Shown piece after piece: positions 4,486-7,253 of a stretch of 7,253 nucleotides of DNA. Position numbers and translations under genes: made by a program. The stretch's first letter is position 1. Each line of letters starts with the position of its first letter. Below the pieces are notes generated by a model, which was not told the origin of the DNA, searched no databases, and saw nothing but the letters and a program-made list of their open reading frames with translations. The DNA comes from Candidatus Tayloriibacteriota bacterium (GTDB lineage: Bacteria > Patescibacteriota > Minisyncoccia > Phycocordibacterales > PALSA-1337): NCBI GenBank assembly GCA_003170325.1, contig PMZP01000067.1:1-7253 (forward strand), in the 5' to 3' direction.

Positions 4486-5724
4486 ATGACTCTCCACCAC
4501 CTCTTCAAAACCTCGCTGACCGGACTGACGACCAACCGCTCGCGCTCGGCCTTGACTATCCTAGGCATCGTCATCGGCATCACCGCTATCATGCTAGTGG
4601 TATCGTTGGGGGCGGGCGCGCAGGCACTCATTCTCGGTGAAGTGCAAGGGCTCGGATCGAATACGATCGCCGTCATTCCCGGTAGGGAACCGACCGGACC
4701 TTCGGATGTGACGTCGCTCTTCAGCGATTCGTTGAAAGAAAAGGATCTGGTAGCTCTTGAGAACAAATCAAATGTGCCTGATCTCCAGAGCATAATGCCG
4801 GCAGTCATGGGCGCCGGAGCGGCGGCTTACCAGTCGAACACATATCAAGTGACCATCTTCGGCGCGACCAATCTCATGGCGGATATATTTGACCTGCATC
4901 CGGCGGAAGGACAATTCTATGACGGGAGCGACGTGCTCTCGCGATCGAGCGTGGTGGTCATCGGTTCCAAAGTCGCTAGCCATCTCTTCGATACGGAGGA
5001 TCCGCTGGGGAAGAACATGAAGATCAAAGGCAAGAATTTCCGCGTGGTCGGGGTTTTGCCATCGGCTGGTGGAGGCTCGCTCTTCAATTTCGACGAGATG
5101 GTCCTCATGCCTTATACCACGGCGCAGGATTACGTTCTGGGACAGAAATATTTCAGTCGCATCATCATGCAGGCGGTCTCCGATCAGGCGGTTCCAGTCA
5201 CGGCCGCGGATGTCACTCTGACTCTGCGCGAATCGCACAACATCACCGATCCGACCAAGGACGACTTCACAGTCCAGACCCAACAGGATCTGGCGAACAG
5301 GCTGGGGACTATCACTAGCGCGCTGACATATTTCCTGGTGGCAGTGGCCTCCATCGCCCTTTTCGTCGGCGGCGTCGGCATCATGAACATCATGCTGGTG
5401 GCGGTGACGGAACGCACGCGCGAGATAGGCTTGCGCAAAGCCTTGGGTGCGACCAACCGCGATATTTTGACGCAGTTTTTGTTGGAGGCGGTCTTGCTGA
5501 CAGCTATCGGAGGGATCGTCGGGATCTTGCTGGGCTCTTCACTGGCGTTCCTGATCTCCATCGGCTTGTCGCGCGGATTGGGCGTGAATTGGCAGTATGT
5601 CTTTCCTTGGAGCGGCGCCATCCTCGGCTTCAGCGTCTCGGCTTTGATCGGACTCATCTTCGGCGGCTATCCGGCCGGGCAGGCCAGTAAGAAGAGCCCG
5701 ATAGAGGCGCTCCGGTATGAGTGA
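4486..5724 (+). CDS. MacB/FtsX-type ABC transporter permease
   Basis: This 412-residue membrane protein has the type VII ABC layout. Helix 1 lies at about 22-45 after a basic start (NRSRSALTILGIVIGITAIMLVV). A large MacB-PCD extracytoplasmic domain follows (about 46-275), with VVVIGSKVASHLF at 156-168 and KNFRVVGVLPSAGGG at 183-197. Three helices then form an FtsX domain at about 279-305, 332-360 and 375-395. The cytoplasmic coupling segment ERTREIGLRKALGATNRDI (309-327) and the C-terminal GGYPAGQASKKSPIEALRYE (393-412) are diagnostic. Such permeases pair with an ATPase and often a periplasmic adaptor to move peptides, antibiotics or lipoproteins by a mechanotransmission mechanism. Neither partner is encoded in this window, so they must lie elsewhere or be supplied by another system. 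The length is normal and intact. The ATG at 4486 has no clear Shine-Dalgarno. No terminator follows, so transcription may continue into the Nudix gene. Confidence 0.93.
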   Translation: MTLHHLFKTSLTGLTTNRSRSALTILGIVIGITAIMLVVSLGAGAQALILGEVQGLGSNTIAVIPGREPTGPSDVTSLFSDSLKEKDLVALENKSNVPDLQSIMPAVMGAGAAAYQSNTYQVTIFGATNLMADIFDLHPAEGQFYDGSDVLSRSSVVVIGSKVASHLFDTEDPLGKNMKIKGKNFRVVGVLPSAGGGSLFNFDEMVLMPYTTAQDYVLGQKYFSRIIMQAVSDQAVPVTAADVTLTLRESHNITDPTKDDFTVQTQQDLANRLGTITSALTYFLVAVASIALFVGGVGIMNIMLVAVTERTREIGLRKALGATNRDILTQFLLEAVLLTAIGGIVGILLGSSLAFLISIGLSRGLGVNWQYVFPWSGAILGFSVSALIGLIFGGYPAGQASKKSPIEALRYE

Positions 5725-5727
5725 GGA

Positions 5728-5750
5728 AATGATTAATGTTTAATGATTAA
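5728..5750. repeat. Short direct repeat AATGATTAA
   Basis: AATGATTAA occurs at 5728-5736 and 5742-5750, period 14, in the 38-bp AT-rich gap between the permease and the Nudix gene. It may be chance in AT-rich DNA or a small regulatory site. No terminator hairpin is visible here. Confidence 0.35.
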
Positions 5751-5762
5751 GGCGCAATTTAT

Positions 5763-6224
5763 ATGAGAGAAATTAATCGAAGGATCGTAGGCGCGGTGCT
5801 GGTTTCCAAAGACAAAAAGGTCTTTTTGGCTAAAGGAAATCCGAAGGTTGGTGGAGTCTATGCTGATTGCTGGCTTGTGCCTGGCGGAGGTATCGACGAA
5901 GGTGAGACCGCTGAACAAGCAGTCATTAGGGAAGTTCTCGAAGAGACAGGGATCGACATTTCAAGTTGTAAATTGGAAGTGGTTGGAAATTCCCGAAAAG
6001 GCGAATCGGAAAAGACATTGAAGACGACAGGTGAAAGAGTATTGGTTCATATGGATTTCGTTGAATATAGAGTTGATATCGCGGATAAAAATGCGGCGGA
6101 TATAGAAGTGGTTCTATCTGATGAACACTCTGAATACAAATGGTTCGATAAGTCAGAAATGGCCGGTTTGAAATTGAGCCCGCCTTCAGAAGAATTATTT
6201 AAGGAGATGGGGTCTATTGAGTAG
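5763..6224 (+). CDS. Nudix hydrolase
   Basis: This 153-residue protein carries a complete Nudix box, GX5EX7REUXEEXGU, at residues 42-64: G42, E48, R56, E57, E60, E61, G63. The glutamates bind the divalent metal that drives hydrolysis of a nucleoside diphosphate linked to another moiety. The strand RRIVGAVLVSKDKKVFLAKG opens the fold and CWLVPGGGIDEGE leads into the box, a form seen in housecleaning and nucleotide-sugar hydrolases. The substrate cannot be fixed from sequence. It is cytoplasmic, of normal size, with no extra domain. The ATG at 5763 has only a weak AAGG about 10 nt upstream. It overlaps the next gene by 8 bp, so the two are likely cotranscribed. Its codons are visibly more A-rich than those of the permease, hinting at a different origin. 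Confidence 0.93.
   Translation: MREINRRIVGAVLVSKDKKVFLAKGNPKVGGVYADCWLVPGGGIDEGETAEQAVIREVLEETGIDISSCKLEVVGNSRKGESEKTLKTTGERVLVHMDFVEYRVDIADKNAADIEVVLSDEHSEYKWFDKSEMAGLKLSPPSEELFKEMGSIE
6201..6206 (+). promoter_or_regulatory. Ribosome binding site AAGGAG deciding the YdcF-like start
   Basis: AAGGAG lies within the end of the Nudix coding sequence. It is 10 nt before the TTG at 6217 but 19 nt before the ATG at 6226. The spacing favours the TTG, giving an 8-bp overlap and translational coupling with the Nudix gene. Confidence 0.6.
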
Positions 6225-6918
6225 TATGTCGCATAGTACTCCTAAAACCAAAGAGTCATTACCAAGAGATGAGATCCTGCGCCTGGCCAAGATCATCTGG
6301 GATTATCACCACTTGAATCAGAAACTTGAAAAAGCTGATGCGATTTTCGTGCTGGGAAGTTCGGATACTAGAGTGGCTGAAAGGGCGGCGGAGTTGTATC
6401 TGGAAGGTTGGGCGCCACTGGTGATTTTTTCAGGCGGAGTCGGAAGGACGACGAAGGATATGGAGCATTTCAGTGCAGGCGAAGCCAATGTATTCGCAGA
6501 AGTCGCCGTGAAGATGAGTGTTCCCAAAGAGAATATCATTTTAGAAAATAAGTCGACGAATACCGGCGAGAATATAATTTTTACAAGGAGATTACTCGCT
6601 CGGCTTGGAATCCATGTGAAGAAGATGATCGTTGTTCAGAAGCCGTATATGGAAAGGAGGGCATACGCGACTCTAAAGAAGCAGTGGCCGGATGTCGAAG
6701 TAGTGGTGACGTCTCCTGACATCTCATTTGAGAACTATCCTAATGAAAGCCGGCCAATGGATTACGTGATAAATGCCATCGTGGCCGATGTGCAGAGGAT
6801 AAAGGTCTATCCGGAGAAAGGTTTTCAAATTCCCCAGGAAATTCCAGACGAGGTTTGGGATGCGTATGAGAAATTGGTGAAGGCGGGGTATGACAGGCTC
6901 CTAATCAAAAAAGAATAA
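6217..6918 (+). CDS. YdcF/DUF218-family protein
   Basis: This 233-residue protein matches the DUF218 (YdcF/SanA/ElyC) pattern. DAIFVLGSSDTRVAERAAELYLEG (41-64) gives the first strand and nucleotide-binding-like loop, and VIFSGGVGR (69-77) the second. SAGEANVF (86-93) follows, then PKENIILENKSTNTGENI (103-120) with the conserved ES/KSTNTxEN signature, then a strand ending in QKPYMERRA. E. coli YdcF binds S-adenosylmethionine in crystals, while SanA and ElyC affect the envelope; the reaction of this subgroup is unknown. Unlike SanA and ElyC it has no N-terminal membrane anchor, so it is expected in the cytoplasm. The start is taken as TTG 6217 because AAGGAG is 10 nt upstream; ATG 6226 would remove three residues. 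It forms a two-gene unit with the Nudix gene, shares its A-rich composition, and converges on the antitoxin-like gene. Confidence 0.88.
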   Translation: MSSMSHSTPKTKESLPRDEILRLAKIIWDYHHLNQKLEKADAIFVLGSSDTRVAERAAELYLEGWAPLVIFSGGVGRTTKDMEHFSAGEANVFAEVAVKMSVPKENIILENKSTNTGENIIFTRRLLARLGIHVKKMIVVQKPYMERRAYATLKKQWPDVEVVVTSPDISFENYPNESRPMDYVINAIVADVQRIKVYPEKGFQIPQEIPDEVWDAYEKLVKAGYDRLLIKKE

Positions 6919-6950
6919 TCACCGGTTGCGCGAACATGAAATATATATAA

Positions 6951-7229
6951 TTAAACAAAAGACACCTTAAGTTTGGAATCTAATGCAGTCGCAAGTCGCT
7001 TGAGGAACTTTATCGAAGGATTGAAATTGCCAGATTCCAAGCGGGAGAGCGTGGCTTGGTCGCTTTTCATTTTGTGTGCTAATTCCGCTTGAGACATGTC
7101 GAGCTTTATGCGCCTATTCAATACCTGTCGAATAAGATCGAACTCGACTTCAAGAGCCTCGTATTCCTTGCGATACAAAGGATCTCTCATTTGTTCCTCA
7201 TGCCATTTCTTTGAATCTGTCCATTTCAT
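6951..7229 (-). CDS. XRE-family helix-turn-helix protein, HigA-type antitoxin-like
   Basis: This 92-residue protein has an N-terminal acidic/aromatic stretch ending in KEYEALEVEFDLIRQVLNRR (21-40). A Cro/C1-type helix-turn-helix follows: SQAELAHKMKSDQATLSRLESG at 46-67, with FNPSIKFLKRLATALDSKLKVSF after it. The sequence EYEALExEFxLIRxxL plus this helix-turn-helix is typical of HigA/RelB-type antitoxins that neutralise a RelE/HigB-fold mRNA interferase and repress their own operon. In higBA operons the toxin gene comes first, so a partner is expected just right of position 7253, outside the window. One upstream frame ends with TGA in an ATGA overlap with this start, as in coupled toxin-antitoxin genes. 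No Shine-Dalgarno is visible before the ATG at 7227-7229, which supports translational coupling. No terminator is visible in the 32-bp gap to the convergent YdcF-like gene. A stand-alone regulator is the alternative. Confidence 0.85.
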   Translation of the reverse strand: MKWTDSKKWHEEQMRDPLYRKEYEALEVEFDLIRQVLNRRIKLDMSQAELAHKMKSDQATLSRLESGNFNPSIKFLKRLATALDSKLKVSFV

Positions 7230-7235
7230 TCTGGA

Positions 7236-7250
7236 AGTATATGGTATATA
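7236..7250 (-). promoter_or_regulatory. Candidate -10 and operator palindrome ahead of the antitoxin-like gene
   Basis: On the minus strand TATACT (plus 7236-7241, 5 of 6 to TATAAT) lies 6 nt before the ATG, which would give a leaderless message. It overlaps TATAT-GGT-ATATA (7238-7250), an inverted repeat with 5-bp arms of the kind antitoxins bind. Any -35 is outside the window, and AT-rich DNA produces such matches easily. Confidence 0.3.
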
Positions 7251-7253
7251 AGG

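Noticed and set aside
4768..5283. 171-residue minus-strand frame inside the permease, and other long frames opposite the MFS, permease and flavoprotein genes
   Set aside because: All are mirror frames of strongly supported genes in GC-rich coding DNA.
1..7253. CRISPR array, insertion sequence or attachment site
   Set aside because: No regularly spaced repeats, transposase, integrase or terminal inverted repeats with target duplication were seen.

Overview
This is a bacterial chromosomal segment of moderate GC content that uses the standard code. Genes begin with ATG or TTG and end with TAA, TGA or TAG. Nothing here fixes the taxon: there is no rRNA or other marker gene. The mix of short stand-alone genes, several weak or absent Shine-Dalgarno sites, an orphan MacB-type permease, a small Nudix protein and a YdcF-like protein would suit an uncultivated lineage such as Patescibacteria (CPR), but that is a guess from style.

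Layout. The left part (188-4387) carries four minus-strand genes, each followed by its own intrinsic terminator and so probably each its own transcription unit. In order of transcription from the right they are: a small protein of unknown function (4031-4387), an MFS exporter-like transporter (2212-3549), another small unknown protein (1686-2024, possibly from 2054), and an HI0933/YhiN-family flavoprotein (188-1603). A few bases at the left edge may be the end of a convergent plus-strand gene. The right part is mainly plus strand: a MacB/FtsX-type ABC permease (4486-5724), a Nudix hydrolase (5763-6224) and a YdcF/DUF218 protein (6217-6918) whose reading frame overlaps the Nudix gene. A minus-strand XRE/HigA-type antitoxin-like gene (6951-7229) is cut from its expected toxin partner by the window edge.

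The stretch 3550-4030 has no credible protein gene but is full of signals. It holds a strong extended -10 promoter firing left into the MFS gene and a plausible overlapping promoter firing right. A plus-strand intrinsic terminator at 3931-3969 has no protein gene to terminate. Between them lies sequence with nested long-range complementarity (11 bp perfect, then 9/10, then 11 with a bulge, then 6 bp). The simplest reading is an unannotated plus-strand structured RNA of up to about 345 nt, and this is the best candidate for something new in the window.

Functional links between the protein genes are weak. The permease lacks an ATPase and an adaptor here. The Nudix and YdcF genes are translationally coupled and visibly more A-rich than the permease. 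The unknown gene at 4031-4387 and the permease are divergently transcribed from one roughly 100-bp region with candidate promoters for both. No CRISPR array, tRNA, rRNA or insertion sequence was found.
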